From assembly GCA_050289385.1 (NCBI GenBank), contig JBNKFQ010000286.1, positions 1 to 57,055 of the forward strand: DNA of 57,055 nt. The letters run 5' to 3'. Below the pieces are notes generated by a model. It was not told where the DNA came from. It did not search any database and was given only the letters and a program-made list of their open reading frames with translations. A program made the translations under genes and the position numbers. Within the stretch, counting starts at the first letter, position 1. Every line of letters begins with the position of its first letter. Positions 1 through 8,633 of the stretch are shown piece after piece. This stretch comes from JBNKFQ01 sp050289385 (GTDB taxonomy: Bacteria > Pseudomonadota > Gammaproteobacteria > Pseudomonadales > Porticoccaceae).

Positions 1-5
1 AGATG

Positions 6-42
6 TTTTTCGTCGAACATCGAACATCGAACATCGAACATT
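6..42. repeat. tandem heptamer repeat (TCGAACA unit)
   Basis: About four copies of the 7-bp unit TCGAACA lie just downstream of nspC. Read on the opposite strand they run into ACGAAAAA. The same arrangement, heptamers followed by ACGAAAAA, occurs at 13753-13780, so this is one member of a dispersed repeat family. The left edge of the window may cut it. Confidence 0.75.
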
Positions 43-47
43 ATCCG

Positions 48-1244
48 TCACGACAATCTATGCTTAAAATCCTCATACCCAAACTCCTTCACCACCACCA
101 ACTTATCTGTGCGTGAATCCCACGCAGCAATTGCCGGCAAACGAATACCATTAAAAGTGGTGGTTTTTACCATGGTGTAATACGCCATATCATCAAACAG
201 CAGGCGCTGCCCTACTTTGAGCGGCTCGGCAAAACTGTAATCGCCGATCACATCACCGGACAGACAGGTCATACCACCCAAACGGTAAGTGTATTTATAC
301 TCGTTCGGTTTGCCGGCTCCGATGATCCCGGGCCGATAGGGCATTTCGATAACATCCGGCATATGACAAGTGGCGGACGTATCCAGAATGGCCAGATCCA
401 TATCATTGCGCGTCAGGTCCAGCACCTCGGCCACCAGGACACCAGCCTGCCAGGCTATGGCTTCGCCCGGCTCCAGATACACCTGAACATCGTACTTTGC
501 AGCAAACGCCTTGATACGGGCGATCAAGTCATCCACCTGGTAACCCGCTCTGGTAATGTGGTGGCCCCCACCAAAATTAACCCATTCCATGCGAGATAAA
601 AGGTGACCAAATTTTTCTTCCACCACATCAAGTGTACGTGCAAGAGGGGGGAAATCCTGTTCACAGAGAGTGTGAAAGTGCAGTCCATTTATTCCCTCCA
701 GGTTTGTTTCGTCAAATTCGGACAATGGAATTCCCAGGCGTGAACACGGCGCGCACGGGTCGTAGATGGACGTTGTACCCTCTGAATGTTGCGGATTAAT
801 ACGCAAGCCGAATTGCAGCGTTTCACGCCTGGCTCTGGCTTCCTTTATGAGCGGTTGAAAACGCTGCCACTGACTGAAGGAGTTAAACACGACATGATCT
901 GAAATCTGCAAAATCTCTTTCAGATCATCTTCCTTGTATGCCGCTGAAAAGGTATGTACTTCACCACCGTTTTTACCGGAACTATTTTCTCCAGAGCAGT
1001 ACTCCTCGCGCCCCAGCCGCGCCTCAATCACACCGCTGCTGCAAACACCCTTGAGATACTTCCTCATCAGCGGCGCAAAATGCCACATGGAAAACGCTTT
1101 TAACGCCAGCAATATTTTGGCGCCGCTCTCGCGTTGCACACGATCCAGAATTTGCAGGTTGGCCTCAATCGCCGCCGCATCTACCACAAAGCAGGGCGAC
1201 GGCACGCGCGCAGTATCAAACTGTTTGAAATTGGCTTGCGTCAT
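48..1244 (-). CDS. nspC: carboxynorspermidine/carboxyspermidine decarboxylase
   Basis: PLP-dependent decarboxylase of the alanine-racemase-fold group (fold type III). It removes CO2 from carboxynorspermidine or carboxyspermidine to give norspermidine or spermidine. The PLP lysine lies in the ALKAF segment near residue 49, and the C-terminal part carries EPGEA and DTSATCHMPD, typical of the family. At 398 aa it has full length. I start it at the ATG at 1244; a TTG 18 bases upstream is also open. The gene lies 31 bp behind the dehydrogenase gene on the same strand, so the two are almost certainly co-transcribed and catalyse consecutive steps. Whether the main product is spermidine or norspermidine cannot be read from the sequence. 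Confidence 0.93.
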   Translation of the reverse strand: MTQANFKQFDTARVPSPCFVVDAAAIEANLQILDRVQRESGAKILLALKAFSMWHFAPLMRKYLKGVCSSGVIEARLGREEYCSGENSSGKNGGEVHTFSAAYKEDDLKEILQISDHVVFNSFSQWQRFQPLIKEARARRETLQFGLRINPQHSEGTTSIYDPCAPCSRLGIPLSEFDETNLEGINGLHFHTLCEQDFPPLARTLDVVEEKFGHLLSRMEWVNFGGGHHITRAGYQVDDLIARIKAFAAKYDVQVYLEPGEAIAWQAGVLVAEVLDLTRNDMDLAILDTSATCHMPDVIEMPYRPGIIGAGKPNEYKYTYRLGGMTCLSGDVIGDYSFAEPLKVGQRLLFDDMAYYTMVKTTTFNGIRLPAIAAWDSRTDKLVVVKEFGYEDFKHRLS

Positions 1245-1271
1245 AGTTCTGTCCGGGGCCAATGAATTTCC

Positions 1272-1295
1272 GGCGTCAGACGTCCGGCGTCAGAC
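1272..1295. repeat. short heptad repeat at gene junction
   Basis: Heptads GGCGTCA, GACGTCC and GGCGTCA lie head to tail between the dehydrogenase gene and nspC. The last codons of the dehydrogenase gene are read from them. The heptad spacing and CGTC core resemble the repeats at 1-42, 4465-4581 and 13753-13951, but no palindrome is evident here. Confidence 0.5.
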
Positions 1296-2478
1296 CCCCT
1301 TCAAACTCCACAACCTTCCAGGGCAATCCATACTTGCTGAGGTCATCCATAAACGGGTCGGGATCAAACTGCTCCATATTCCATACTCCGGGCCCCTGCC
1401 ACTTGCCTTCCAGTAGCATCTTGGCACCGATCATGGCCGGTACACCCGTGGTATAGGAGACAGCCTGAGACTTCACTTCAGCGTAGCACTTCTCGTGGTC
1501 ACAGATGTTGTAAATATAGAAACACTTTTGCTCACCGTCCTTGACACCTCGGGCAATAACACCAATACAGGTTCGGCCTTTGGTACGTGGCCCCAGGCTG
1601 GCGGGGTCGGGCAACAAGGCTTTCAGAAACTGGACCGGAACGATTTCCTTGCCTTCAAATTCCACCGGTTCAATACTGGTCATGCCGACATTTTGCAGCA
1701 CGTCCAGGTGTTTGAGGTAGCTGTCGGAAAAACTCATCCAGAACTGAGCTCTGTGAAGCGTTGGAATGTGCTTGACCAGCGATTCCATTTCTTCGTGATA
1801 CAAACGATAAATATTGTATGTGCCAACACCGTCCGGACATTCAAACGACCGCTTCATCGACATCGCCGGAGTCTCGACAAATTGACCATTCTCCCAGTGG
1901 CGGCATGGCGCCGTCACTTCGCGAATATTGATCTCGGGATTAAAGTTGGTGGCAAACGGGTAACCGTGGTCTCCCCCGTTAACGTCAACAATATCAATCT
2001 CGTGAATCTCATCGAAATAATGCTTTTGTAACCAGGCAGTAAAAACATTGCTTACTCCGGGATCAAAGCCAGAGCCTAACAATGCGGTAATACCCGCAGC
2101 CACAAAACGGTCGTGATAATCCCACTGCCACTTGTATTCGAACTTCGCTTCGTCCGGCGGCTCGTAGTTAGCGGTATCCAGATAGTGAATACCCGTTTCC
2201 AGACAGGCATCCATAATTGGCAAGTCCTGGTACGGCAGGGCAACGTTTATCACCAAATCGGGCTTGATGCTGTTTAACAGGGTCACCATGTCCGACACGC
2301 TGTCGGCATTAACCTCGACCGTTTCGACTGGATAGTCAATCTGGTCAGCTATTGCCTGACATTTGGCAAGCGTGCGACTGGCCAAAACAATTCGCTGGAA
2401 CACGTCCGGAACCTGGGCGCACTTGTGCGCCACCACGCCACCGACACCACCAGCACCAACGATCAAAACTGTCGCCAT
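1276..2478 (-). CDS. carboxynorspermidine/carboxyspermidine dehydrogenase (saccharopine dehydrogenase family)
   Basis: Makes carboxynorspermidine or carboxyspermidine by reductive condensation of a diamine with aspartate semialdehyde, using NADPH. The N-terminal Rossmann motif is VGAGGVGG (residues 6-13). The 400-aa length and downstream linkage to nspC match the Vibrio-type alternative polyamine pathway, and distinguish it from lysine-pathway saccharopine dehydrogenases. The ATG at 2478 is preceded by GGAG at suitable spacing. It is the first gene of the two-gene operon. The upstream intergenic region is over 700 bp and also holds the MFS leader on the other strand. Confidence 0.92.
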   Translation of the reverse strand: MATVLIVGAGGVGGVVAHKCAQVPDVFQRIVLASRTLAKCQAIADQIDYPVETVEVNADSVSDMVTLLNSIKPDLVINVALPYQDLPIMDACLETGIHYLDTANYEPPDEAKFEYKWQWDYHDRFVAAGITALLGSGFDPGVSNVFTAWLQKHYFDEIHEIDIVDVNGGDHGYPFATNFNPEINIREVTAPCRHWENGQFVETPAMSMKRSFECPDGVGTYNIYRLYHEEMESLVKHIPTLHRAQFWMSFSDSYLKHLDVLQNVGMTSIEPVEFEGKEIVPVQFLKALLPDPASLGPRTKGRTCIGVIARGVKDGEQKCFYIYNICDHEKCYAEVKSQAVSYTTGVPAMIGAKMLLEGKWQGPGVWNMEQFDPDPFMDDLSKYGLPWKVVEFEGGLTPDV

Positions 2479-2617
2479 AGTTTGCGTTCTCCAATATGAC
2501 TTCAGATGCGCTGTTTACTGCCTCAGCCACAGCCCTCTGCTATTCATACACAGGTGTAACCACACGGTTGTGGTCAGGGGCGCTGATGCTACTTCATCTG
2601 TATCGGATTGCAAAGAG

Positions 2618-2652
2618 TACAAACATAGATACAAACACAGATACAAACATAG
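2618..2652. repeat. 12-bp tandem repeat
   Basis: Three near-identical 12-bp units with core TACAAACA(C/T)AG lie in the long intergenic region between the polyamine operon and the MFS gene. No regulator can be assigned. They could be direct operator repeats for the divergent operon or simple slippage. Confidence 0.5.
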
Positions 2653-2840
2653 AACTGCACGCAATCAATACGTGCCATAACCGAGCGGGATGGACCCAAC
2701 AGCCAACAAGCACCAGTTTTCCCCGGACGAAAATGTGTACAACATACTTTTGAAACACAAATTCGCCGTAATACCCTGGGTTATATGCCTCTGACCAAAA
2801 AACGGTTGACGGCATTCCACTTTTAATCGACACTCAACCC

Positions 2841-2863
2841 AACCGCACGTAATGCGGTTTTTT
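2841..2863 (+). terminator. intrinsic terminator in intergenic region
   Basis: The 7-bp stem AACCGCA / TGCGGTT, 5-nt loop and run of T form a rho-independent terminator on the plus strand. No gene on this strand ends nearby, so it implies a short plus-strand transcript starting within about 2480-2840, or antitermination in a long MFS leader. Confidence 0.6.
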
Positions 2864-2901
2864 ATCTGCCAGCTAACAGCTGAAAAAACAGGTTTTCGAA
2901 A

Positions 2902-3018
2902 ATGACTTACGCCATGCTCAAACGCAACGCATATTCACCGGCGCTTTCGCCAGTGGTGAGCCGTCCGTGCGCGTTTACAGGTCACCGTATTGGCTATCAG
3001 GTGACCGTAACCACCTAA
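2902..3018 (+). other. possible 38-codon leader peptide ORF
   Basis: A 38-codon ORF (starts MTYAMLKRNAY, ends YQVTVTT) ends 68 bp before the terminator stem at 3086. Its ribosome binding site is weak and it has no run of a single amino acid, so it may not be translated. It is listed because a short ORF before a terminator and a transporter gene is the layout of an attenuator. Confidence 0.25.
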
Positions 3019-3133
3019 GTCGTTTTCCAGAGATACCGGGAAGGCGACCAGCCTTCCCCCCCTTCAAAAGCTCCCGCTTCAGAAGACCCCGGAAGGCCAG
3101 TCCTCCTCCAGGAGAACCCTCCCGGGGTTTTTT
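2982..3133 (+). promoter_or_regulatory. structured leader with terminator before MFS gene
   Basis: Three elements lie in order: an inverted repeat GGTCACC / GGTGACC near 2982-3007, a hairpin with stem GGGAAGGC / GCCTTCCC (3038-3058), and an intrinsic terminator. The terminator has outer stem ACCCCGG / CCGGGGT (3086-3092 with 3122-3128), an inner CTCCT / AGGAG hairpin and six T (3128-3133). It ends 59 bp before the MFS start codon. I could not match it to a known riboswitch class. The guanidine mini-ykkC type was considered and its ACGR loops are absent. Confidence 0.5.
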
Positions 3134-3192
3134 GCGTTTTGTCGATAACAACTGGCAGGTTGTGACGGTAACCGACAGCAGGAGCAGAACAA

Positions 3193-4461
3193 ATGACCAG
3201 CGTATTTAACTGGCGTACGCTCAGCCAGTTTCCTCCGATAATCTGGACCATCCTTGTCGGAGGATTTTTGGTTCGGGGCACCTATTTTATGATTTGGCCT
3301 TTTATGGCGGTAATCCTTTACCGCAAATTTGGCCTGAGCGCGACGATCATCGGGCTGGTGTTGTCGACGAGCATTGGTTGTTCTGCCCTGGCCGGGTTTT
3401 ATGCTGGCGCATTGTCCGATCGTCTTGGTCGCAACAGAGTAATGCTGGTAGCTGGGGTAATCGGAATTACTGCCTTCTCCGTGCTGGCATATGCCGAACC
3501 CCTGTGGGTTTACGTTGTCGCCATGACCGCCGTTTCGATTGCCCGTACCATGTGGGACGCGCCGGCAGGCGCCCTGATTGGCGATCACCTCAACGACGTC
3601 AACGCCCGCGAAATGGCGTTGCAGGTGCGTTATTTTCTGATTAACTGCGGTGCGGCCGTCGGTCCGCTGGCGGGTGTATGGCTTGGTATGACCGGTGAAC
3701 AATCCACCTTCATGTTGCCGGCCGTTTGCTTTGCCATGTTACTGATTGCATTTGCGTGGGCTGGCAAAAAAGAACGTCAGTCCAATATCAACGGACTTGC
3801 TGCCAGCAAACAACACATAAACCTGAAGCGGGTACTGACGATATTTGGCCGTGACCATTATTTTTTAATGGTCATTTTCGCCAATATCATGACGTTTTTT
3901 ATCTTTGCCCATATGGATTCGTCGCTGCTGCAATATATGGAGCGCAAAGGCGGAGCGAATACCGTGGCGTTGTTTGCCAGTCTGATTTTAACCAACGCCC
4001 TGACCGTAATCTGCTCACAGTTTTTGCTGCTTAAACTGATGGAGCACTGGCGAATAAAAAGCCGGGTAACGGCGGGGCTAGTCCTGTTGACTGCCTCGCA
4101 GTTGTGGTTTGCACTGAACCCGCTGGATTGGCGACTCGGCTGGATACTGGCCACTCTGATTTTAAGCCTGGGCGAAGCCATACTTTTCCCCACCATGGCA
4201 ATTCAGGTGGACCGGTTGGCGCCGGCACATTTGCGCGGTGCTTATTTTGGTGCGACCTCGCTATACAGTCTCGGCTGGGCCATGTCGCCCATTGTCGGCG
4301 GGCTTATATTGGACCATTGGGGAGGGCCAGCACTGTTTTTACTGTGCACAAGCCTTTGTCTGCTGCTGATCTGGCTCTACCAGATTTCCGATCGGTTCAA
4401 GCGGGGAGATGAAACGGCGGTCGCCGTACCGGAAGCGGAGAACGTTTCCGATTCGGCGTAA
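3193..4461 (+). CDS. major facilitator superfamily transporter, drug/metabolite exporter type
   Basis: Twelve-helix inner-membrane permease of 422 aa. The motif A loop between helices 2 and 3 reads GALSDRLGRNRVML near residue 75, as in proton-driven multidrug exporters of the MdtH group. The ATG is preceded by AGGAG eight bases upstream. It lies between the polyamine operon and speA, transcribed divergently from the former and convergently to the latter. Polyamine export is therefore a reasonable guess, but nothing in the sequence fixes the substrate. Expression may be controlled by the terminator-bearing leader that ends 59 bp upstream. Confidence 0.85.
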   Translation: MTSVFNWRTLSQFPPIIWTILVGGFLVRGTYFMIWPFMAVILYRKFGLSATIIGLVLSTSIGCSALAGFYAGALSDRLGRNRVMLVAGVIGITAFSVLAYAEPLWVYVVAMTAVSIARTMWDAPAGALIGDHLNDVNAREMALQVRYFLINCGAAVGPLAGVWLGMTGEQSTFMLPAVCFAMLLIAFAWAGKKERQSNINGLAASKQHINLKRVLTIFGRDHYFLMVIFANIMTFFIFAHMDSSLLQYMERKGGANTVALFASLILTNALTVICSQFLLLKLMEHWRIKSRVTAGLVLLTASQLWFALNPLDWRLGWILATLILSLGEAILFPTMAIQVDRLAPAHLRGAYFGATSLYSLGWAMSPIVGGLILDHWGGPALFLLCTSLCLLLIWLYQISDRFKRGDETAVAVPEAENVSDSA

Positions 4462-4464
4462 CCG

Positions 4465-4581
4465 GGTCGCACGTCAGTCGTCGGTTGTCACACGCTAAAG
4501 GCAGTGCCACCTGTTGGCCTGTACTGCTGTCGTTTCTGTAATGACTTTAAGCGTACGGCTACCGACGTGCGACGTGCGACC
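4465..4581. repeat. palindromic heptamer element (about 117 bp)
   Basis: The sequence between the convergent MFS and speA genes is an imperfect long palindrome. It begins GGTCGCACGTC (4465-4475) and ends GACGTGCGACC (4571-4581), and similarity between the arms extends inward for roughly 40 bp with a few mismatches. The right arm carries two tandem GACGTGC heptamers. An inner segment resembling ACGCTAAAGGCAGTGCC also occurs, slightly changed, in the element at 13753-13951, so both belong to one dispersed family. It may also act as a bidirectional terminator. Confidence 0.6.
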
Positions 4582-4585
4582 TATA

Positions 4586-6550
4586 TTATCTCTCAAAATA
4601 GGTATACCCTCGCAACCCTTCCGAAAACACATCCAGCATCTGGCGCCGCTCTGCAGCACTGATGCTGCCATCTTGCACGGCTTTTTCTGCTTTGTTGCGA
4701 AAGCACTCAAGCAGGTATTTTGGCTGGTATTCAACGTAGCGCAGCACCTCATCCACATCGTCACCACCGAGTTCGTGGACAAAATCGAAACTGCCATCTT
4801 CGTTAATACGCACGCTCACCACGTTGTTGTCGCCAAACAGGTTGTGAAGCGACCCCAGCGTTTCCTGATAGGCACCCACCAGAAACACCCCCAGGCAATA
4901 GTCATCACCCTGCTGAAACCGGTGCAGCGGCAACGTGACACTTGGGCCGTTGGTGCCAATAAATCGGTCCATCTTGCCATCGCAGTCGCATGTAATATCG
5001 GCAATTATGGCTTCGCGCGTTGGTCGTTCAGCCAAACCTCGAATTGGCATCACCGGGAACAACTGCTGCAATCCCCAATTGTCAGGTAACGACTGAAACA
5101 GGCTGAAGTTGCCGTAATAAATGTCGGCGCGAGATTCTCGTAACCCGACCAGTTTTTCCGGTATGGCTTTTAACGCTGGCAACAGCGCAACAATTTTCTG
5201 CATCAGTCCGTAATAGATGTTTTCTGCCAGCGCCAGCTCGCGCAAATCGATGCTTCCTTCAGCAAACCGTGTGCGCAGCTGTCCGCGAATACCCACAGCG
5301 TTATCAAAACACGCTTCGACATTATCCAGTGTCACGCCATTGCTCTCTGCAAACAGCGTTTGCACAAGAGGGTCTGACGAGTCGGGCAATTTGTCAGGTA
5401 TCGACAGCGGATCAAAGTGACCCACATCGAGAATATTGAACAGCAGGATGGCACTGTACGCCACCGTGGCACGGCCGGATTCCGTCACCAGTACCGGGTG
5501 TTCAACATCGGCGACGTCCAGCATTTTGCCGGTTGTGCTCACTATGCTCTGGCAATATTCCTGCAGGCTGTAATTCATGCTGTAACCGTCAGCGCGGCCA
5601 GAACCATCGTAGTCCACGGCCAACCCGCCACCCAAGTCAAGCCAACCCAGAGGCGCACCTTCTTTAACCAGCTCAACGTAGTAGCGACAGGCTTCCTTTA
5701 CCCCGGCGTGAATATTGGCAATATCAGGCAATTGTGAACCCAGGTGACAGTGCAACATTTTCAAACAATCCAGCATATTTTCCCGTTGCAACAGCTCTAC
5801 CGCCGCCATCATCTGGATCGTGCTCAAACCAAATATGCTGCGCTCGCCACTGTCCGCTTGCCAATGCCCACTGACCTTGGTAGCAAGCTTGAGACGAAAC
5901 CCGATCAACGGTTTCACACCCAGCTTGCGACTGCGCTCTATAATCACTGGCAATTCTGCCAATGTTTCCACCACAAAAAAGCAGCGAATACCGATCTGCA
6001 GTGCACGCAAGCCAAGATCAATAAACTCGGCATCCTTGTGACCGTTGCAAACAATAATGCTATCGGTGTCACGCAGCAGCGCAAGCGCCACAATCAGTTC
6101 CGGTTTGCTGCCGGCCTCCAGGCCGTGGTGATAGTGTTGCCCGAAACGCGTGATCTGTTCCACCACATGGGACTGCTGGTTAACCTTGATCGGATACACA
6201 CCGCGGTATTCTGCCCGATAGCCAGCGTCGGCAATGGCGCTGGCAAAGGCGCCATTGAGCATGGCTATGCGGTCGTCCAGCAGGTTTTCGATACGCAATT
6301 GCACGGGTGTGTCATAACCCCGTTCGCGCATTCCCGAGACGATATCGCTCAATTTGACTGTCGCACGCTGCTCACCAAACGGCGCTGAGATCGTAACCTC
6401 GCCATGCTCGGATATATCAAAATAACCAGCTCCCCAGTCACGAATTCGGTACAGATCGGCTGATTTGTCTACATTCCAGTTATCAGTATGAGCGTTATCC
6501 AATACAGGAGTCTCCGGGATCCAGGCTTCAACAGGCCCTGAAAAGGCCAT
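4586..6550 (-). CDS. speA: biosynthetic arginine decarboxylase
   Basis: PLP-dependent decarboxylase converting arginine to agmatine, the first step of the agmatine route to putrescine. The PLP lysine is in YPIKVNQQ, and the C-terminal barrel segment includes LDLGGGLAVDYDG, a SpeA signature. I start it at the ATG at 6550, giving 654 aa, because typical family similarity (DNWNVDKSADLYRIRDWG) starts soon after; the 40 codons open upstream do not resemble the family. Together with the carboxyspermidine genes at 48-2478 it makes this end of the window a polyamine biosynthesis neighbourhood. Confidence 0.95.
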   Translation of the reverse strand: MAFSGPVEAWIPETPVLDNAHTDNWNVDKSADLYRIRDWGAGYFDISEHGEVTISAPFGEQRATVKLSDIVSGMRERGYDTPVQLRIENLLDDRIAMLNGAFASAIADAGYRAEYRGVYPIKVNQQSHVVEQITRFGQHYHHGLEAGSKPELIVALALLRDTDSIIVCNGHKDAEFIDLGLRALQIGIRCFFVVETLAELPVIIERSRKLGVKPLIGFRLKLATKVSGHWQADSGERSIFGLSTIQMMAAVELLQRENMLDCLKMLHCHLGSQLPDIANIHAGVKEACRYYVELVKEGAPLGWLDLGGGLAVDYDGSGRADGYSMNYSLQEYCQSIVSTTGKMLDVADVEHPVLVTESGRATVAYSAILLFNILDVGHFDPLSIPDKLPDSSDPLVQTLFAESNGVTLDNVEACFDNAVGIRGQLRTRFAEGSIDLRELALAENIYYGLMQKIVALLPALKAIPEKLVGLRESRADIYYGNFSLFQSLPDNWGLQQLFPVMPIRGLAERPTREAIIADITCDCDGKMDRFIGTNGPSVTLPLHRFQQGDDYCLGVFLVGAYQETLGSLHNLFGDNNVVSVRINEDGSFDFVHELGGDDVDEVLRYVEYQPKYLLECFRNKAEKAVQDGSISAAERRQMLDVFSEGLRGYTYFER

Positions 6551-6744
6551 TTTCGGGCGCGGGAATCTCTCATATTTTGCCTCCAAATGAAAGCAATGAC
6601 GCAACAAAATAACAATGCAGTGCCTCGGGCTCAAGGCCCCTACCCATATAGGGTACGGGCACCTGCCCACCGCGGGTACTCCTTCCCGGTTTCAGGTGGA
6701 TTAAAAGACTGTCAGCGCCAGAAAACATGACTTTCCGGAAAAAT

Positions 6745-6774
6745 CAGGGGAAGGGGGTGGCCCGGTCGTCTACT
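6745..6774 (+). promoter_or_regulatory. predicted ECF-sigma promoter of the sigma factor gene
   Basis: CAGGG at 6745-6749 is followed 20 bp later (start to start) by GTCGTCTACT at 6765-6774. The same two words at exactly the same spacing occur at 8520-8549 in front of the TonB receptor. CGTCTA resembles -10 boxes used by several ECF sigma factors. Autoregulation by the sigma factor encoded at 6810 is inferred. Confidence 0.5.
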
Positions 6775-6809
6775 TTACAGGTAGGTGTCTTCTTCGAATA
6801 GGCCAGATT

Positions 6810-7409
6810 GTGAAAGGCGGCAAAAGCAGCAAAGTGGTCAAGTTTACCGGTTCCGCACACGCTTCCCGAGAGCCTGTGCTGGAAAAGCTGTACCGGGATC
6901 ACGGCCGCGAGCTGATCAACTTTATTCGACAACGCACCCGCAAGGTCGACGAAGAACCAGAAGACATCGCCCAGGAAGTGTTCCTGAGATTGGCCCGGCG
7001 CGGGGAGCTGCTGGACAATATTGAACAGGGCACGGTCAACAAGCGCCCCTATCTGTTCAGCATGGCCAACAACCTGGTTGTGGATCTCGAAAGGCGAAAA
7101 ACCCGACTGAGAAAGTATAAGGAAGCCGAGCAAGATCATTTTGATCCCGATGAGTCGCTGGTGATCGAAACACCGGAATCTCTGATGGTTCTGCATGGCG
7201 AAGTGGCCATTTTCAAACAGGTTATTGCGGAACTGAAACCCGCCTGGCGCAAAGCGTTTTTATTGAATCGATTCAAGTATATGAGCTATCAGCAAATTTC
7301 CACACAAATGGGCGCAACGGTAAAACAGGTCGAAAACTATATTGCACAGGCACTTGTGAGGCTTCGAGCAGCGCAAGAACAGTTGGATAAGCAAGGAGAA
7401 CAGCCATGA
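6810..7409 (+). CDS. ECF sigma factor, FecI-like
   Basis: RNA polymerase sigma-70 family protein of the FecI group, about 199 aa. Region 2 (LYRDHGRELINFIRQ, then PEDIAQEVFLRLAR) lies in the first 70 residues, and region 4 with the helix-turn-helix (YMSYQQISTQMG) near residues 153-180. The start taken is the GTG at 6810; a later GTG at 6834 is possible. The stop overlaps the ATG of the fecR-like gene by ATGA, so sigma and anti-sigma are translationally coupled. It probably drives its own operon and the TonB receptor at 8634 in response to the receptor ligand. Confidence 0.9.
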   Translation: MKGGKSSKVVKFTGSAHASREPVLEKLYRDHGRELINFIRQRTRKVDEEPEDIAQEVFLRLARRGELLDNIEQGTVNKRPYLFSMANNLVVDLERRKTRLRKYKEAEQDHFDPDESLVIETPESLMVLHGEVAIFKQVIAELKPAWRKAFLLNRFKYMSYQQISTQMGATVKQVENYIAQALVRLRAAQEQLDKQGEQP

Positions 7410-8464
7410 CTGGAATCCCGAGTCTATTCAATAGAACCCTGGTTGCCAAAGCGGTAACTCGGCTCTTTTCCGGCAACCAGACTGCCGATGAAGCACAGTG
7501 GCTCAAGTCCAGGCAGGAAGCTGACACTACTTTTGATACGCAACTAGACCAAACCTGTCGTGCCTTGGCCAACATTCAGGCGCTGGAAGATGACCTGGAT
7601 ATGAAACGCTGGGTAGATGAAGCATCTGCCACATCTTTTTTCGGGGAAAATACGACACGGCGTTCATACCGTTTTGTGTCGGCTACAGCGGCTGTGCTTC
7701 TGGCGGCCATTGCTTTCTATTTTTCCGGGCTTTACCAGCAAGACGCTTCTGTAGAAACAAATATACAGCGGTATATTACTCGCGTGGGTGAGCAGAAAAC
7801 TATTGATCTCAACGATGGCTCGATTATTACACTGAACACCGGCACACAACTTCTGGTAAGCATGAAAGACAACAGTCGCAGTGTTGTGCTGGAACGCGGT
7901 GAAGCATTTTTTCAGGTTGCCAAAGATAGTACCAGGCCATTTAGCGTCGCCATCGGAGAACATGCTGTGAGTGTGCTGGGCACACAGTTTAATCTAAGGC
8001 GGTCACCTTCGAGATTTACGCTTGCTGTTACCGAAGGCATGGTGTCTGTGCACTCGATTAACGAGTCGGTTTCAAATACGGCGCCCTTGCTGGATGATGC
8101 ACCTGACAGTGAGATCAGTATCAGTTATCCGGGACAACGCCGAGTCAAGGCGGGATGGATTGCCGAGTACGATACCAGCCGCAACCTCTTGATGGCCAAA
8201 CGATCTGCTGAAATAAACTCTGTAGCAAGCTGGCGCAGCGGTTTACTGCATTTTGCAAACGAACCTCTGGTCAAAGTTATACAAGAATTAAATCGATACA
8301 GCGGCAAGAAAATTTTAATTGAGGACGCCGACATAATGAATATTCCAATCAGCGGCTCCTTGCGTACAGACAGACTCAATTCGACACTGTCTGGCTTGGA
8401 GCGCTCTCAACCAATTCGTGTAGTACACAATTTTGATCATGTTGTGATTACTGGAAAACACTAG
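7406..8464 (+). CDS. FecR-family anti-sigma/signal transducer
   Basis: Inner-membrane regulator of 352 aa. An N-terminal cytoplasmic part of about 88 residues should bind the sigma factor. One membrane helix follows (SATAAVLLAAIAFYFSGLY, about 90-110), then a periplasmic FecR domain (DLNDGSIITLNTGT, LERGEAFFQVAKD, FSVAIGEHAVSVLGTQF) and a C-terminal STN-like segment (RYSGKKILIEDADI, about 295-345). It should pass the ligand-bound state of the TonB receptor to the sigma factor. Its start overlaps the sigma gene stop by four bases. Confidence 0.9.
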   Translation: MTGIPSLFNRTLVAKAVTRLFSGNQTADEAQWLKSRQEADTTFDTQLDQTCRALANIQALEDDLDMKRWVDEASATSFFGENTTRRSYRFVSATAAVLLAAIAFYFSGLYQQDASVETNIQRYITRVGEQKTIDLNDGSIITLNTGTQLLVSMKDNSRSVVLERGEAFFQVAKDSTRPFSVAIGEHAVSVLGTQFNLRRSPSRFTLAVTEGMVSVHSINESVSNTAPLLDDAPDSEISISYPGQRRVKAGWIAEYDTSRNLLMAKRSAEINSVASWRSGLLHFANEPLVKVIQELNRYSGKKILIEDADIMNIPISGSLRTDRLNSTLSGLERSQPIRVVHNFDHVVITGKH

Positions 8465-8519
8465 ATTTTTCCAAAAATCTATTTTAACTTTCTTTTTATA
8501 GGCAGAGCTAATTTTATTA

Positions 8520-8549
8520 CAGGGAGAAAGGAAAGCTGAGTCGTCTACT
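8520..8549 (+). promoter_or_regulatory. predicted ECF-sigma promoter of the TonB receptor gene
   Basis: CAGGG at 8520-8524 and GTCGTCTACT at 8540-8549 repeat the element found at 6745-6774 with identical spacing. It sits 85 bp before the receptor start codon. It is the natural candidate for the promoter used by the FecI-like sigma factor. Confidence 0.5.
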
Positions 8550-8633
8550 ACGTGGACGATTATGGTAAAAATTCTGAATATATGACCGTCCACTCGAACA
8601 TATAACAGCATATCTTTCCAAGAGGTAGAATAT

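Noticed and set aside
1..42. Heptamer run considered as a short CRISPR-like array
   Set aside because: The units are 7 bp and directly adjacent, with no spacers, and no cas gene is present anywhere in the window.
2363..2680. Open frame with repeated YKHR residues
   Set aside because: The repetition is the translation of the 12-bp tandem repeat and most of the frame is antisense to the dehydrogenase gene. It has no ribosome site or protein-like composition.
6600..6700. GC-rich segment before the sigma factor gene that resembles part of a tRNA or a structured RNA
   Set aside because: No cloverleaf can be formed and no T-loop consensus is present. It holds only short imperfect hairpins.
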